Positions 37,784 to 47,829 of a stretch of DNA of 64,000 bases are shown here, one piece after another; position 1 is the first letter of the stretch; every line of letters starts with the position of its first letter. The stretch comes from CAWFKS01 sp963816435 (GTDB taxonomy: Bacteria > Pseudomonadota > Alphaproteobacteria > Rhizobiales > Rhizobiaceae), in NCBI GenBank assembly GCA_963816435.1, contig CAWFKS010000023.1, positions 1 to 64,000 of the forward strand, in the 5' to 3' direction. The notes under the pieces were generated by a model. That model was not told the origin of the DNA. It searched no databases and saw nothing but the letters and a program-made list of their open reading frames with translations. A program made the translations under genes and the position numbers.

Positions 37784-38216
37784 ATGAAACGAATGATGTT
37801 GTTCGCCGCGGCGGCGGTGGTCATGCTGGCAGGGGTGCCGGCCGTGGCCTCCGCGGCTGCGATCGAAGCAACGGTCGATCTGTCGCAACAGCAGATGACG
37901 GTTACAAAATACGGGCGGGTCCTCTACCGGTGGCGGGTTTCGACCGCCAGGAGCGGCTACGTCACGCCGGTCGGCATCGTACCGGCCCATTCGCATGCAT
38001 CGGATGTGGTATTCGCGAAAATACCACATGTCTCCGATGCCGTGGTCGATCTTCTTCCACGGCGGATACGCGGTGCACGGCACCAACGCCGTGAGCCATC
38101 TCGGCCGTCCGGCGTCGCACGGATGCGTGCGCCTCGACACGGCCAATGCCCACACGCTCTACCAACTGGTGGAGCAATTCGGGCCCGGCAACACCAAGAT
38201 CCGTGTTGTGCACTGA
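37784..38216 (+). pseudogene. Short exported L,D-transpeptidase (YkuD), one-base frameshift as sequenced
   Basis: Corrected length 143 residues. A signal peptide (MKRMMLFAAAAVVMLAGVPAVASA) is followed directly by a minimal YkuD domain: ATVDLSQQQMTVTKYGRVLY, YAVHGTNAVSHLG, and catalytic Cys in ASHGCVRLDTANA. At 37974-37980 one extra base turns TPVGSYRPIRMH into TPVGIVPAHSH; the rest is in the next frame to 38216. A short form of the wall cross-linking enzyme encoded at 17715. A GC-rich hairpin follows. Confidence 0.88.
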
Positions 38217-38230
38217 GCGTATCTGAACTC

Positions 38231-38252
38231 GCGGCGCCCGGGCGGGCGCCGC
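38231..38252. terminator. GC-rich hairpin between convergent genes
   Basis: GCGGCGCCC pairs with GGGCGCCGC around GGGC, between the YkuD stop and the lpxXL stop. On the plus strand only a broken T-rich stretch follows (TTCTTCTTTTCGG about 16 bases later), so it is a plausible but imperfect bidirectional terminator. Confidence 0.5.
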
Positions 38253-38259
38253 AGCCGGC

Positions 38260-39199
38260 TCAGGGCTTCTTCTTTTCGGTGAGTTCCCAACGCCGGTGGA
38301 ACCATGACCACTGGCCGGGTGTCTCGCGCACCCAGCGCTCCACGATATCGTTCAGGAGCTGGGCGAGACGCCGCACGTCTACCGTCCCCGAAGCATCACG
38401 CGGCAGTTCGAGCTCGTCCTCTATGACGATGCGGTAGCGGTTGTTCGGCAGCCGGATGCAGCGCGCCCCGTAGACGACCGGCTCGTACTGGCGCGTCAGC
38501 TTCGGCAACAAGCGGACTGCTCTCGCAAGCCCGTCCGAAGAACGTCGTGGGTATGCCGTTGCGAAACTTCTGGTCGACCAGAACGCCGACGTTTCCGCCT
38601 TCGCCGAGGATGCGCGCCAGCGCGAAGGAGACGCCGGGGCGCGACTGTTCCATCGGCCCCATCGCGACGTTGCGCATCCTGGTGAGTTCGTCGGCGACGT
38701 AGGGGTTGTTCGGGCGGCGAAAGAGAACGGTGGCGTTGACGTCGTAACTGGCGACCGCGGCGTTGAGGATCTCGAACGCACCCATGTGCGCCGAAAACAG
38801 CATGTGCGGCGTCTCTTCGTTCTTGATGCGAAGGAAGAACTCGACGCCTTCGACTTCCACACGGTTTTCGGGACCCGGGCCGATGCCGCCCGCAACGATG
38901 CGATCCAGGAAGACGTATTCGACCACCAGCCTGGACATGTTGCCCCACATGTCGAGAGCGATCTTCTTCAGTTCGCTCTCCGGCAGTTCCGGATAGGCCT
39001 TGCGCAGATTGTCGAGGGCGAGCCGGTGGCGGCCGGAAAGCGGCCCCAGCGTGCGGCCGATCCTATCCATGGCGTTGAGCGTGGGGTCGAGCGGCAGCAA
39101 GCGGAACACTCGCAGCGCCATCAGCAACAGCTTGGCCGTCACCCAGTATTCGACGGTCTTCAGCCGACGCCGCGCGGCGAGGAGAAACCTGCGTGACAT
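38260..39199 (-). pseudogene. lpxXL: Lipid A very-long-chain acyltransferase LpxXL, one-base frameshift as sequenced
   Basis: LpxL/HtrB-type membrane acyltransferase, 312 residues after correction. In rhizobia LpxXL transfers the 27-hydroxyoctacosanoyl chain from AcpXL to lipid A. Visible are HMLFSAHMGAFEILNAAV with the H-x4-E-like catalytic pair, LFRRPNNPYVADEL, and NVGVLVDQKF. At about 38509 one extra base follows GRACESSP; the remaining frame reads LLPKLTRQYEPVVYGARCI and ends at 38260. It is the last gene of the acpXL cluster, 15 bases after the adh stop. Assignment rests strongly on this context. Confidence 0.88.
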
Positions 39200-39214
39200 T
39201 CGTGCTCCTCGAAC

Positions 39215-40242
39215 TCAGCCTACCCGCAGCACGACCTTGCCGAACACGTCGCGGCGCTCCAGCCGCGCCAGCGCCTCTCCGATGTCGTTCCAGTCGAGTT
39301 CGGTATCGATTATCGGCGCCACGCCGGGCTTCGTCATCTTTTCCATGACGTCGGCGACGTTGGCGATGCGGCAGCCGAAGGAGCCGACGATCCTGATCTG
39401 CTGCTGGAAGAGGTGCATCAGGTTGGTCTGCGCCGAAACGCCCGACGTCGATCCGCAGGTGACGAGGCGTCCGCCGCGCTTCAGGGAAAGCAGCGATCCC
39501 GCCCAGGTGTCAGCGCCGACATGCTCGAACACGACGTCGACGCCCTTCTTGCCGGTGAGCTTGCGCACCGCACCCTCGAAGCGTTCCTCGCGGTAGTTGA
39601 TGACGTGATCGGCGCCGAGCGCGCGCGCCTTCTCGACCTTATCGGGCGTGCCGACCGTGGTGATGACGGTGCAGCCGATCCTCTTTGCGAGCTGGATGGC
39701 GGCGCTGCCGATGCCGGAGCCTCCGGCCTGGACGAGCACGGTTTCCCCGGGCTCCAGCCTGGCGTTGTCGAACAGCATGTGCTCGACCGTGCCGAAGGTC
39801 ACCGGCGCCACCGCTGCGCCGACCTCGTCGATCCCGGGCGGGGCAGGCACCACCTGCCGGGCGGGCATGTTGACGTATTCGCAGGCAAATCCACCGATGT
39901 GGAAGCCGCGCACGCCGCGAGGGTTCTCGCAGAGATTGTCCCTGCCGGCACGGCAGGGGCCGCACAGACCGCAGGTGTCAGCGCCGTAGGCGGCCACAAG
40001 CTGGCCGGGAACCAGCCCGGCGACGCCCGGCCCGATGGCTTCGACGGTTGCGGAAGCCTCGGCGCCGATCACGATCGGCAGGGAGCGCTTCGCAAACGCC
40101 ATGCCGCGCCAGCCCCAGACGTCGATATGGTTGAGCGCCACCGCCCGCACGCGCAGAGTCACCTCGCCGTACCCGGGGGCAGGCGGGGGGGAATGTCGAC
40201 GGCTTCGAGGCGACGTTCCTCGAGCAGTTGCAGTGCGCGCAT
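39215..40242 (-). pseudogene. Zinc-type alcohol dehydrogenase of the VLCFA cluster, one-base frameshift as sequenced
   Basis: Medium-chain dehydrogenase/reductase, 342 residues after correction, the 'adh2XL' gene found between fabF1XL and lpxXL in rhizobia. The true start MRALQLLEERRLEAVDIPP at 40242 is cut off by a missing base in a 7-base C run (40185-40191 on the plus strand as G); with eight, the frame continues PPAPGYGEVTLRVRAVALNH. The structural zinc motif is CGLCGPCRAGRDNLC and the NAD(P) loop is VQAGGSGIGSAAIQLAK. Its role in making the 27-hydroxy fatty acid is proposed, not proven. Confidence 0.88.
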
Positions 40243-40271
40243 CGGATTTCGGTCTCTTCGGCTGGTGCCGA

Positions 40272-41542
40272 CTAGCCCGGTTCGCGTGCCATGACAAGGC
40301 AGGCGTTCTGGCCGCCGAAGCCGAAGGAGTTTGACAGCACCGTGCCGACTTGGGCCGCGCGGCTGACATTCGGCACCACGTCGAGCGGGATCGCCGGGTC
40401 GGGGTGCTCGTAATTGATGGTGGGAGGGATCACTCCCTCCAGCATCGTCTTCAACGAGAACACCGCCTCGATCGCGCCCGCCGCCGAAAGCGTATGGCCG
40501 ATCATCGACTTGTTCGACGAGATGGGAGTCGTCTCGAGCGCCTCGCCGAACACCGTCGACAGCGACAGGAATTCCATGCGGTCGTTCTCGGGCGTCGAGG
40601 TGCCGTGGGCGTTAATGTAGTCGACGTCGCCGGGCGCCATGCCGGCGTCGGCGAGCGCGGCGTTGACGGCGGCGATGGCCGGCGAGCCGTCGGGCTTCGA
40701 ACGGGTCCTGTGGAAATCGTCCGCCCGTTCGCCGCAGCCGCGCACCACGCCGAGGATCGCCGCGCCGCGCGCCCGTGCCGCATCCAGCGATTCAAGCACC
40801 AGCGCTGCCGCCCCCTCTGCCAGCACGAACCCGTCGCGGTCCTTGGAAAAGGGTTTTGACGCCTTCTCGGGCTGATCGTTGTGGGTGGAGAGCGCCGCCA
40901 GCAGGGAGAAGCGCACCAGCGCCTCCGCGTTCGCCGAGCCGTCGGCGCCGATGGCCAGCGCACGATCGGCGTCGCCGCGGCGGATCGCCTCGACTCCGAA
41001 CTGGATCGCCGTGGCGCCCGAGGCACAGGCCGTCGAAAGCGTTATCGGCAGCCCGCGAATGCCGAAACGGTCGGCGATCAGGTCGGCGATGGTTCCGAAC
41101 TGGACGGATTCGAATGCAGTCAGCGCTTCGGCTGCTCGCGCGTGGCGGCGAGAAGCGCAGGATAGCCCGGTTCGTCGGCACCTGCCGAATGCAGGCGGAA
41201 GCGCTGGGTCCAGTCGAGCTCGGAGGGCGGAGCGGCGAGAAACAGAGGGCCACCGAAATCGCCGCGGTCGATGTCGGCCTGTTCGAGCGCTTCAGCGGCG
41301 GCGCGCTCCGCCATTTCGTGCGTCAGCGCAGACGGGCCTTCGTGGCTGGAGGGCAGGGTCTCGACCAGGCCCGCGATGGTCGTCTTGAGGTGTTCGGTGG
41401 GGAAGCGGCGGATGGAGCGGATGCCCGAGCGGCCGGCGGTCAGCGCGGACCAGTTGTCGGCCATTCCGACTCCGAGCGGGCTGACGACACCCATGCCGGT
41501 GACGACGACGACCGGACGGCCCATGTGATCGCGTCTGGTCAT
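40272..41542 (-). pseudogene. Beta-ketoacyl-ACP synthase FabF1XL, one-base frameshift as sequenced
   Basis: Chain-elongating condensing enzyme, 423 residues after correction. It starts MTRRDHMGRPVVVVTGMGVVSPLG. A missing base at 41128-41132 ends the first frame at REQPKR; adding one gives REQPEALTAFESVQFG and continues to 40272. The catalytic set is present in the second part: Cys in STACASGATAIQ, His in NAHGTSTPEND, His in IGHTLSAAGAIE. Its ATG overlaps the fabF2 stop (ATGA), so the two are coupled. It acts with AcpXL to build the C28 chain. Confidence 0.88.
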
Positions 41543-42742
41543 GGCGCCGCGCCCTCAGGCTCCTTGACCAGCGCCATGCCCTCGAAGCGGTGGAAGCCGA
41601 TCGTCGTGGCAAGCACGGTTCGCGGCGTCGCCTCGAAAGGCGCCTCGTTGTCGCTGTCGCGGGCGACAGGGGCGGAACCCCTGGCGACCGCGAGAGCCGA
41701 CAGCGCAACCGCCATCGGAAACTGCGCTTCCTTGAGGTGCCCCGTCATGCTGGAAAAGCCGCGAATGGCGAGGTTTTCCCGGGAGCGAAGCGCGTCCAAC
41801 TCGGCCGCCGTTGCGGCATGGGCGCCGGATGCGCCGGAAATCACGAGTTGCGGCTCGTCCGAAAGCGGCAGGGCGCGCAACATGCCGGAGATCGCCGTCG
41901 GTGAGATTGCCGTCGCTGCGGCGGGCACGGCCGGAGACGATGTCGCCGAGCTGTGCGTAAGCCTTGCGGTTTCGCCGCGCCGCGTGCTCGCGCAATTCCA
42001 GCACCAGGAACACACCGCCCGACCCGGTGACGATCCCGCCGCCCGTAGCGCCGGAGCGCTGCCAGACCGGCCGCCAGGGTGCGCGGTGGAGATAGCCGCC
42101 GACATCGTAGATGAGCAGCATCTCCGGATGCTCGGCGTTGAAGGCGCCGCCGACCAGCATGTGGTCGGACTGACCGCTGCGGATGCGCGCCACGGCGTTC
42201 TCGATGGCGGAGATGCCTGCACCTTCCTCGCCCATCAGCGTGCGCGAAGAGCCGGTCACCTTATGGACGATGGAGATGTTGCCGGCGGCGAGGTTCGACA
42301 GCTGCGCCAGGAACAGCGTCGGACGCAGCTCGGTGGTGAGCTTTTCGTTGAGCACGATCTCGGGATCGCGGCTGCCGTCGGCGGCCATCAGGATCGACCT
42401 GTCGACCGCTTCGTCGCGCTCGCCGCCGCCGGCGGCGACAAGAAGGTCCATATCGGCGCAAAGCGCCGCATCGTCCTTGATGCCGGCGTCTTCCAGCGCC
42501 AGTCCGGCCGCGTAGGTGCCGATGCGCTGCCACGTCTCCATCTGCCGCTGGTCGCCACGCCGCGGAATCTGGGCATCCCAGGAGATTTCCGGAAGCGGGT
42601 GGACGACGTAGGGAGCGAAGTGCTCCGCATCCAGCGCAGGCTCGCCTTCAGCTGCGGTCAGGGCGCGCCAGTGCGCGTCAATGCCTTCGCCAAGCGAAGA
42701 GACGATGCCAATTCCGGTGATGAGAACGTCAGTCGGGCTCAT
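41539..42742 (-). pseudogene. Beta-ketoacyl-ACP synthase FabF2XL, one-base frameshift as sequenced
   Basis: Second KAS-like protein of the cluster, 400 residues after correction, starting MSPTDVLITGIGIVSSLGEG. The first frame covers SRTLMGEEGAGISAIENA; the Cys-His-His pattern of a classic KAS is not evident, so it may be a chain-length-factor-like partner of FabF1XL. An extra base at 41893-41897 shifts the frame after RRSDGNLTD; without it the chain continues AISGMLRALPLSDEPQLV, then HLKEAQFPMAVALSALAV. It starts 35 bases after acpXL, where fabZXL would be expected. Confidence 0.86.
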
Positions 42743-42776
42743 GCCGACACTAGTTTGGCGCGCCTTCGCGGCGCAC

Positions 42777-43058
42777 TCAAGCCGCCTTCGCGGCGACAAG
42801 ACCGTCAATCTTGGCGCACAGGTTCTTCATGATGAAGTATTCGTCGGTGGAAGCGCGACCCTCGTTCACTTCCTGCGTCCACTTCTCCAGCGGGACCTTG
42901 ATTCCGAAGCTCCTGTCGATCGCGAAAACAATGTCCAGGAAGTCGAGGCTGTCGATGCCGAGATCGTCGATCGTGTGGCTTTCCGGGGTGATCTCTTCAC
43001 GCTCGATGCCGGCGGTCTCCGCAATGATGTCGGCGACCCTGTCGAATGTACTTGTCAC
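42777..43058 (-). CDS. acpXL: Acyl carrier protein AcpXL for very-long-chain fatty acids
   Basis: A 93-residue acyl carrier protein dedicated to the 27-hydroxyoctacosanoate chain of rhizobial lipid A. The phosphopantetheine Ser is in DDLGIDSLDFLDIVFAID. The C-terminal extension (KWTQEVNEGRASTDEYFIMKNL) distinguishes AcpXL from the housekeeping AcpP. The start is a GTG at 43058 with AGGGAA in front. It is the first gene of the minus-strand cluster and the only one of the five with an intact frame. Confidence 0.95.
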   Translation of the reverse strand: MTSTFDRVADIIAETAGIEREEITPESHTIDDLGIDSLDFLDIVFAIDRSFGIKVPLEKWTQEVNEGRASTDEYFIMKNLCAKIDGLVAAKAA

Positions 43059-43242
43059 AGCTATTCCCTGTTGACGTGCGCTTCTGGAATCCGGCGCTGT
43101 TTAGGCGAATTCGGCGCGCGAAAAAAGACGCAAACCGAAGAAAAGCATTCGCGACCTCCCCGCGCAAGCACCCGAGCGGGCAAGGCGGCGGAGCCGCGCC
43201 CACCAGTTGCGGCTCCACTCGCCAGCGCGTATGCGGGTTTGC

Positions 43243-44190
43243 ATGTCGCCGCTGGTCGAAACCACCGCCTTCGTCTTCGGCCTTGTGGCGCTGGGTTACG
43301 TCGCGGGCTGGAGCGGGCTGCTGCGCGCCGAGGTGGGCGAGGCGCTCTCCGAATTCGCGGTGACGCTTGCCGTGCCCGCCTTGTTGTTCCGCACGATGGT
43401 GAATGCCGATTTCGCCGGCGCCGCGCCTTGGGCGCTGTGGGGTGCCTACTTTCCCGCGGCCGCCGTGGCGTGGGCCGTCGGGCAGGCCGTGACGGTCCGG
43501 ATCTTCCGGCGGGACGCGCGTGCCGGCGTCGTCGGCGGCCTTGTCAGCGGGTTTTCCAACCTCGTGCTCGTCGGCCTGCCCTTCGTCCACGGCATCTACG
43601 GACAGCGCGGCGTCGAAGTGCTGTCGCTGCTCATCTCGGTTCATCTGCCAGTGCTGATGGCCGCATCGGTGATCCTGTTCGCGTGGTACGGCCGTGGGGA
43701 GCAGGAGACGAGCGCGTTCGACCTTGTGCGCGGCTTCTTCGTCACCCTGTTGTCTCATCCGCTGATCGTCGGCATCCTGCTCGGGCTCGTCTGGCGCATG
43801 GTCGGGCCGCCACTTCCGGCGCTTGGCGAGCGCTTCATCGACGCCATAGCCAACACCGCCGGACCGCTGGCGCTGTTCGCGGTGGGGCTTGGGCTCAGGC
43901 GCTTCGGCATCTCCGGCAACCTCGCGCCGGCGGTGACGATGTCGCTGCTGAAGCTGTTCCTGCTGCCGGCTTGCGTGCTGGTCACCGCGAAGCTGGTCGG
44001 ACTGCCGCCGTTCAGCGCGATGATCGCGATCGCCGCCGCATCCATGCCGACGGGGGTGAACCCCTACCTGATCGCGGTGCGCTTCGGCACGGGACAGGCG
44101 CTCGCCTCCAACGGCATGACGATTTCCACGGCGCTGGCGGCGTTCTCGACCGCCATCTGGCTGGCCGTCGCCCACGCCGTCTACGGCTGA
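43243..44190 (+). CDS. AEC-family transporter
   Basis: Auxin efflux carrier family protein (315 residues), about ten hydrophobic helices in two halves of five. Typical features are the N-terminal VFGLVALGYVAGWSGLL, VSGFSNLVLVGLPFVHGIYG, and the second-half PTGVNPYLIAVRFGTGQALASNG. Members move organic acids such as malate or malonate; the substrate is not readable here. I take the ATG at 43243 (MSPLVETTAFVFG); ATGs at 43231 and 43207 are also in frame. Divergent from acpXL. Confidence 0.88.
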   Translation: MSPLVETTAFVFGLVALGYVAGWSGLLRAEVGEALSEFAVTLAVPALLFRTMVNADFAGAAPWALWGAYFPAAAVAWAVGQAVTVRIFRRDARAGVVGGLVSGFSNLVLVGLPFVHGIYGQRGVEVLSLLISVHLPVLMAASVILFAWYGRGEQETSAFDLVRGFFVTLLSHPLIVGILLGLVWRMVGPPLPALGERFIDAIANTAGPLALFAVGLGLRRFGISGNLAPAVTMSLLKLFLLPACVLVTAKLVGLPPFSAMIAIAAASMPTGVNPYLIAVRFGTGQALASNGMTISTALAAFSTAIWLAVAHAVYG

Positions 44191-44331
44191 AGGAAAGGGG
44201 CGATGATTGATCCCGCAGGCCGGCGTGGGATAAGAGCCTGATACGCGTGGCGGTGGCCAAGTCGGCCGCGCGCCCGATATACGACGCGATCGAAGGTCCG
44301 CGCCCGGCGGCGCACATCGAAAGGCGGAAAG

Positions 44332-45789
44332 ATGCTCCAGAAGACAAGTCACTTCCTGCGGGAGGCCAACCTTATCGACGGCAAGTGGGTGGAGGCCAAT
44401 TCGGGAGCCGTGATCGACGTCACCAACCCGGCGAACGGCCAGCGCATCGGCGGCGTCCCCAAGGCGGGCGGCGCGGAGACGAAGCGCGCCATCGAGGCCG
44501 CGGAAAAGGCCTTCCACGGCTGGCGCAAGACCTCGGCGCTGGAGCGCTCCAAGCTGCTGCGCAAGATGCACGATGCCATCATGGACAATATCGATGCCCT
44601 GGCGGAGCTGCTGACGCTGGAGCAGGGCAAGTCTCTGGCCGAGGCAAAGGGCGAGGTTGGCGCGTCTGCCGGCTACATCCTGTGGTTCGCAGAGGAAGGC
44701 CGGCGCACCTACGGCGACGTGGTTCCAAGCCCGTGGGCCGACCGTCGCATCCTGGTGACCCGTGAACCGGTCGGCGTGATTGCTGCGATCACGCCGTGGA
44801 ATTTCCCGTCCTCGATGCTGGCGCGCAAGATCGGCCCGGCGCTCGCGGCCGGCTGCACGACGGTGGTGAAGCCGGCTTCGCAGACGCCGTATTCCGGCCT
44901 CGCCTGGGGCGTGCTCGCCGAGGAGGTCGGCATCCCGGCCGGCGTCGTCAACATCGTCACCGGCGCGGCCAGCGAGATCGGCGACGAGATGTGCACCAAC
45001 CCGCTGGTCAAGAAGATCACCTTCACGGGCTCCACCGAGGTCGGCAAGATTCTCATCGAGAAGTCGGCCTCGACGGTGAAGAAGGTGTCGATGGAACTCG
45101 GCGGCAACGCGCCGTTCCTGGTCTTCGACGACGCCGACATCGACCGTGCGGTGGCCGGCGCGGTGGCGGCGAAATACCGAAATTCCGGCCAGACCTGCGT
45201 CTGCACCAACCGCTTCTTCGTGCAGTCGGGCATCTACGACGCCTTCGTGGAAAAGTTCTCGCAGGCTTCGCGCGACCTCAAGGTCGGCTCCGGCCTCGAC
45301 GAAGGCGTGCAGCAGGGCCCGCTGATCGACATGAAAGCTGTGGAAAAGGTCGAGGAGCTGATCGGCGACGCCAAGCAGAAGGGCGGCAAGATCGTCACCG
45401 GCGGCAATCGGCACGAGCTTGGCGGGACATTCTTCGAGCCGACGGTGATCGCCGACGTCTCTGCCTCCATGCGTTTCATGAAGGAGGAGATCTTCGGCCC
45501 CGTGGCGCCGGTCTTCCGCTTCGAGAAGGAAGAAGAGGCGGTCGCCATGGCCAACGACACCGAATACGGCCTGGCCTGCTATTTCTACACCGGCGATCTC
45601 GGCCGTGCTTTCCGGGTCATGGAAGGGCTCAAATACGGAATGGTCGGGGTCAACGAAGGCATCATCACCACGCCGGAAGCGCCGTTCGGTGGCGTCAAGG
45701 AATCCGGCCTCGGCCGCGAGGGCGGACATCAGGGCATCGACGACTATCTCGACACCAAATATGTCTGCATCGGCGGACTGGGGCTGTAG
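44332..45789 (+). CDS. gabD: NAD(P)-dependent succinate-semialdehyde dehydrogenase
   Basis: Aldehyde dehydrogenase of 485 residues, similar to GabD, which oxidises succinate semialdehyde to succinate. Cofactor Lys is in TTVVKPASQTPYS, catalytic Glu in SMELGGNAPFLVF, catalytic Cys in NSGQTCVCTNRF with the paired Cys typical of GabD, and NEGIITTPEAPFGGVKESG near the end. No gabT lies beside it; galM follows 6 bases later in the same direction, probably co-transcribed. The exact aldehyde is inferred. Confidence 0.88.
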   Translation: MLQKTSHFLREANLIDGKWVEANSGAVIDVTNPANGQRIGGVPKAGGAETKRAIEAAEKAFHGWRKTSALERSKLLRKMHDAIMDNIDALAELLTLEQGKSLAEAKGEVGASAGYILWFAEEGRRTYGDVVPSPWADRRILVTREPVGVIAAITPWNFPSSMLARKIGPALAAGCTTVVKPASQTPYSGLAWGVLAEEVGIPAGVVNIVTGAASEIGDEMCTNPLVKKITFTGSTEVGKILIEKSASTVKKVSMELGGNAPFLVFDDADIDRAVAGAVAAKYRNSGQTCVCTNRFFVQSGIYDAFVEKFSQASRDLKVGSGLDEGVQQGPLIDMKAVEKVEELIGDAKQKGGKIVTGGNRHELGGTFFEPTVIADVSASMRFMKEEIFGPVAPVFRFEKEEEAVAMANDTEYGLACYFYTGDLGRAFRVMEGLKYGMVGVNEGIITTPEAPFGGVKESGLGREGGHQGIDDYLDTKYVCIGGLGL

Positions 45790-45795
45790 GCGCCA

Positions 45796-46812
45796 GTGGC
45801 GGGAGGCGAACTCTTCGGGACGGCTCCCGGCGGCGAAGAGGTTCGTCGCGTCGAGATCGCGGGCGGAGGGTTGCGCGCGGCGATCCTGACCTACGGCGCG
45901 ACCTTGCAGGACCTGCACCTCGAGGGTCACCCCGCACCGCTGGTGCTGGGCTTTCCCGAACTCGCCGACTATCTGGAATACGCGACCTTCTTCGGCGCGG
46001 TCGTCGGCCGCTATGCCAACCGTATCGCCGGCGGCCGCTTCATGATCGACGGGCAGCGTTTTCAGGCCGACACCAATGACGGAGCCAACATGCTGCACGG
46101 CGGCAGCGACGGGTTCTGGCACCGCCTCTGGACGCTGCGCGAGCACGGCGAGGACTTCGTCACGCTCGCACTCCACGACATGGACGGGGCGATGGGCTTT
46201 CCAGGAGCCGTGGACGTGTCGCTAACCTACCGGCTCCGCCAGCCGGGCACACTGGCTCTGGAGATCGAGGCGAGTTGCGACGAGCCGACGCTCGTCAATC
46301 TCGCCCACCACTCCTATTTCAATCTCGACGACGGCGGAGCGGGCGACGTGCTCGGCCACCGTGTCATGCTGCCGGCCGGCGCCTACCTTCCGGTCGACGG
46401 CGAGAGCATCCCGACGGGGGTGGTGCAGCCGGTCGACGGCACCGACTTCGATTTCCGCCACGCCCGGGCGATCCGCCGCGGGGCGGACGGGGCGCAGGTG
46501 CCCTACGACCACAATTTCTGCGTGGCGGCCGAACGTGGGCCGATGCGCCAGCACGCCTGGGTGCAAGGCGGCAGTTCGGGCGTGGAGATGGAGGTCTGGT
46601 CGAGCGAGCCCGGCCTCCAGTTCTACATCGGCCACAAGATCGAGCCCGGACCGGCCGGAAATATCGGCGCGCCTTACAGCGCCTTCGCCGGCTTCGCCAT
46701 GGAGCCGCAGGTCTGGCCGGATTCGCCGAACCGCTCCTATTTTCCGCAAGCCGTGCTTCGGCCGGGCGAGACCTATCGCCAGCAGACGGAATACCGCTTC
46801 CGGCTGGACTGA
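45796..46812 (+). CDS. galM: Aldose 1-epimerase (galactose mutarotase)
   Basis: Mutarotase of 338 residues with the supersandwich fold. Characteristic residues: FFGAVVGRYANRIAGGRF, His in GANMLHGGSDGFWH, His in LAHHSYFNLD, and the C-terminal Glu in FAMEPQVWPDSPN. It starts with GTG at 45796, six bases after the gabD-like gene. Convergent with kdgK, 9 bases apart. The sugar acted on is not determined. Confidence 0.93.
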   Translation: MAGGELFGTAPGGEEVRRVEIAGGGLRAAILTYGATLQDLHLEGHPAPLVLGFPELADYLEYATFFGAVVGRYANRIAGGRFMIDGQRFQADTNDGANMLHGGSDGFWHRLWTLREHGEDFVTLALHDMDGAMGFPGAVDVSLTYRLRQPGTLALEIEASCDEPTLVNLAHHSYFNLDDGGAGDVLGHRVMLPAGAYLPVDGESIPTGVVQPVDGTDFDFRHARAIRRGADGAQVPYDHNFCVAAERGPMRQHAWVQGGSSGVEMEVWSSEPGLQFYIGHKIEPGPAGNIGAPYSAFAGFAMEPQVWPDSPNRSYFPQAVLRPGETYRQQTEYRFRLD

Positions 46813-46821
46813 GCGGCAAGC

Positions 46822-47748
46822 CTATCCGAAGGCTTCCCTCAACCTGTCGAAAGGCGCCAGCGCGCCGCGCACCCTCACGGTGGCGGCGGCGACACGGTGG
46901 GCGCGCGCAGTCGCGGCTTCCGGCGCGTCTCCGAGCAGGCGGGCGGCGAGATAGCCGCCGTTGAAGGCATCGCCCGCGCCGGTCGAATCGAGCGCGTCGG
47001 CGACGAGCAGGGCGGCGACGTGCCGCGCCTCGCCGCCGGCGCTGGAAAACGCGTCCTCCGGCCCGTTCTTGACGACGACTTCCGCGACGCCTGCTGCATG
47101 CAGCCTGCCGGCCGCATCGCTTGCCGTCTCGTCGCCGAACAGGTCGCGCTCGTCGCTGAGCGTCGGCAAGGCGATGTCGGTCACGCGCAGCGCTTCGGCG
47201 ACCGCCGCGCGAGCCGCTTCCGGCGAGGCCCACAGGCGAGGCCGGTAGTTCGGATCGAAGGCGATGCGCGCACCGGCCTCGCGCGCGGCTGCCAGCGCCT
47301 CCAGCAGGGTTTTTCGCGACGCGTCGTCGAGAATTGCCAGAGTGATTCCGGAAAAGTAGATAAGCGCCCGGTTTTCAAGGCTTTTCGTCAACGCGACTGG
47401 GTCGGAGGCGAGCTGGCGTGCAGCCGAATCGCCGCGCCAGTAGGTGAACGAGCGCTCCCAGCCCTCCAAGGTGATCGCGTAAAGGCCAGGACGGGCGCCG
47501 GCGATGGTCGGGCTGGCGGCGGTGCCGATGCCCGCGGCGCGCATGAAGGCGATCTGCTCGTGCGAGAAAGGATCGTCGCCGAAGGCGGTGACGAAATCTG
47601 CGGCGACCGCGTCGGGCAGCAGCGCACGCAGCGCCCAGAGCGTGTTGAACGTGTCGCCGGCATGGCCGAGCGTCCACAGCCCGTCGCCGGCCGCCGAAAG
47701 CTCCAGCATCGCTTCGCCGACGGCGGCGACGCCATTCTCATGCGCCAC
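46822..47748 (-). CDS. kdgK: 2-keto-3-deoxygluconate kinase (PfkB family)
   Basis: Ribokinase-like sugar kinase (308 residues) phosphorylating 2-keto-3-deoxygluconate on the way to pyruvate and glyceraldehyde 3-phosphate. Signatures are VGEAMLELSAAGDGLWTLGHAGDTFNTLW near the start (sugar-binding GDTFN) and ADALDSTGAGDAFNGGYLAA with the catalytic Asp near residue 255. The start is a GTG at 47748 with GGGAG eight bases before it. PfkB specificity is hard to fix by eye; the N-terminal pattern favours KdgK. Confidence 0.87.
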   Translation of the reverse strand: MAHENGVAAVGEAMLELSAAGDGLWTLGHAGDTFNTLWALRALLPDAVAADFVTAFGDDPFSHEQIAFMRAAGIGTAASPTIAGARPGLYAITLEGWERSFTYWRGDSAARQLASDPVALTKSLENRALIYFSGITLAILDDASRKTLLEALAAAREAGARIAFDPNYRPRLWASPEAARAAVAEALRVTDIALPTLSDERDLFGDETASDAAGRLHAAGVAEVVVKNGPEDAFSSAGGEARHVAALLVADALDSTGAGDAFNGGYLAARLLGDAPEAATARAHRVAAATVRVRGALAPFDRLREAFG

Positions 47749-47829
47749 GATCTTTCTCCCGCTCAGGTGCGAAAGCCGCATAGCACGGGAGAAGCGGACC
47801 GGCAAACGCCGCGGCAAGGCGCCGCGCGC

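Noticed and set aside
42997..46176. A 1,059-codon minus-strand frame over the AEC and gabD genes
   Set aside because: It runs antisense to two well-conserved genes and shows no family signature.
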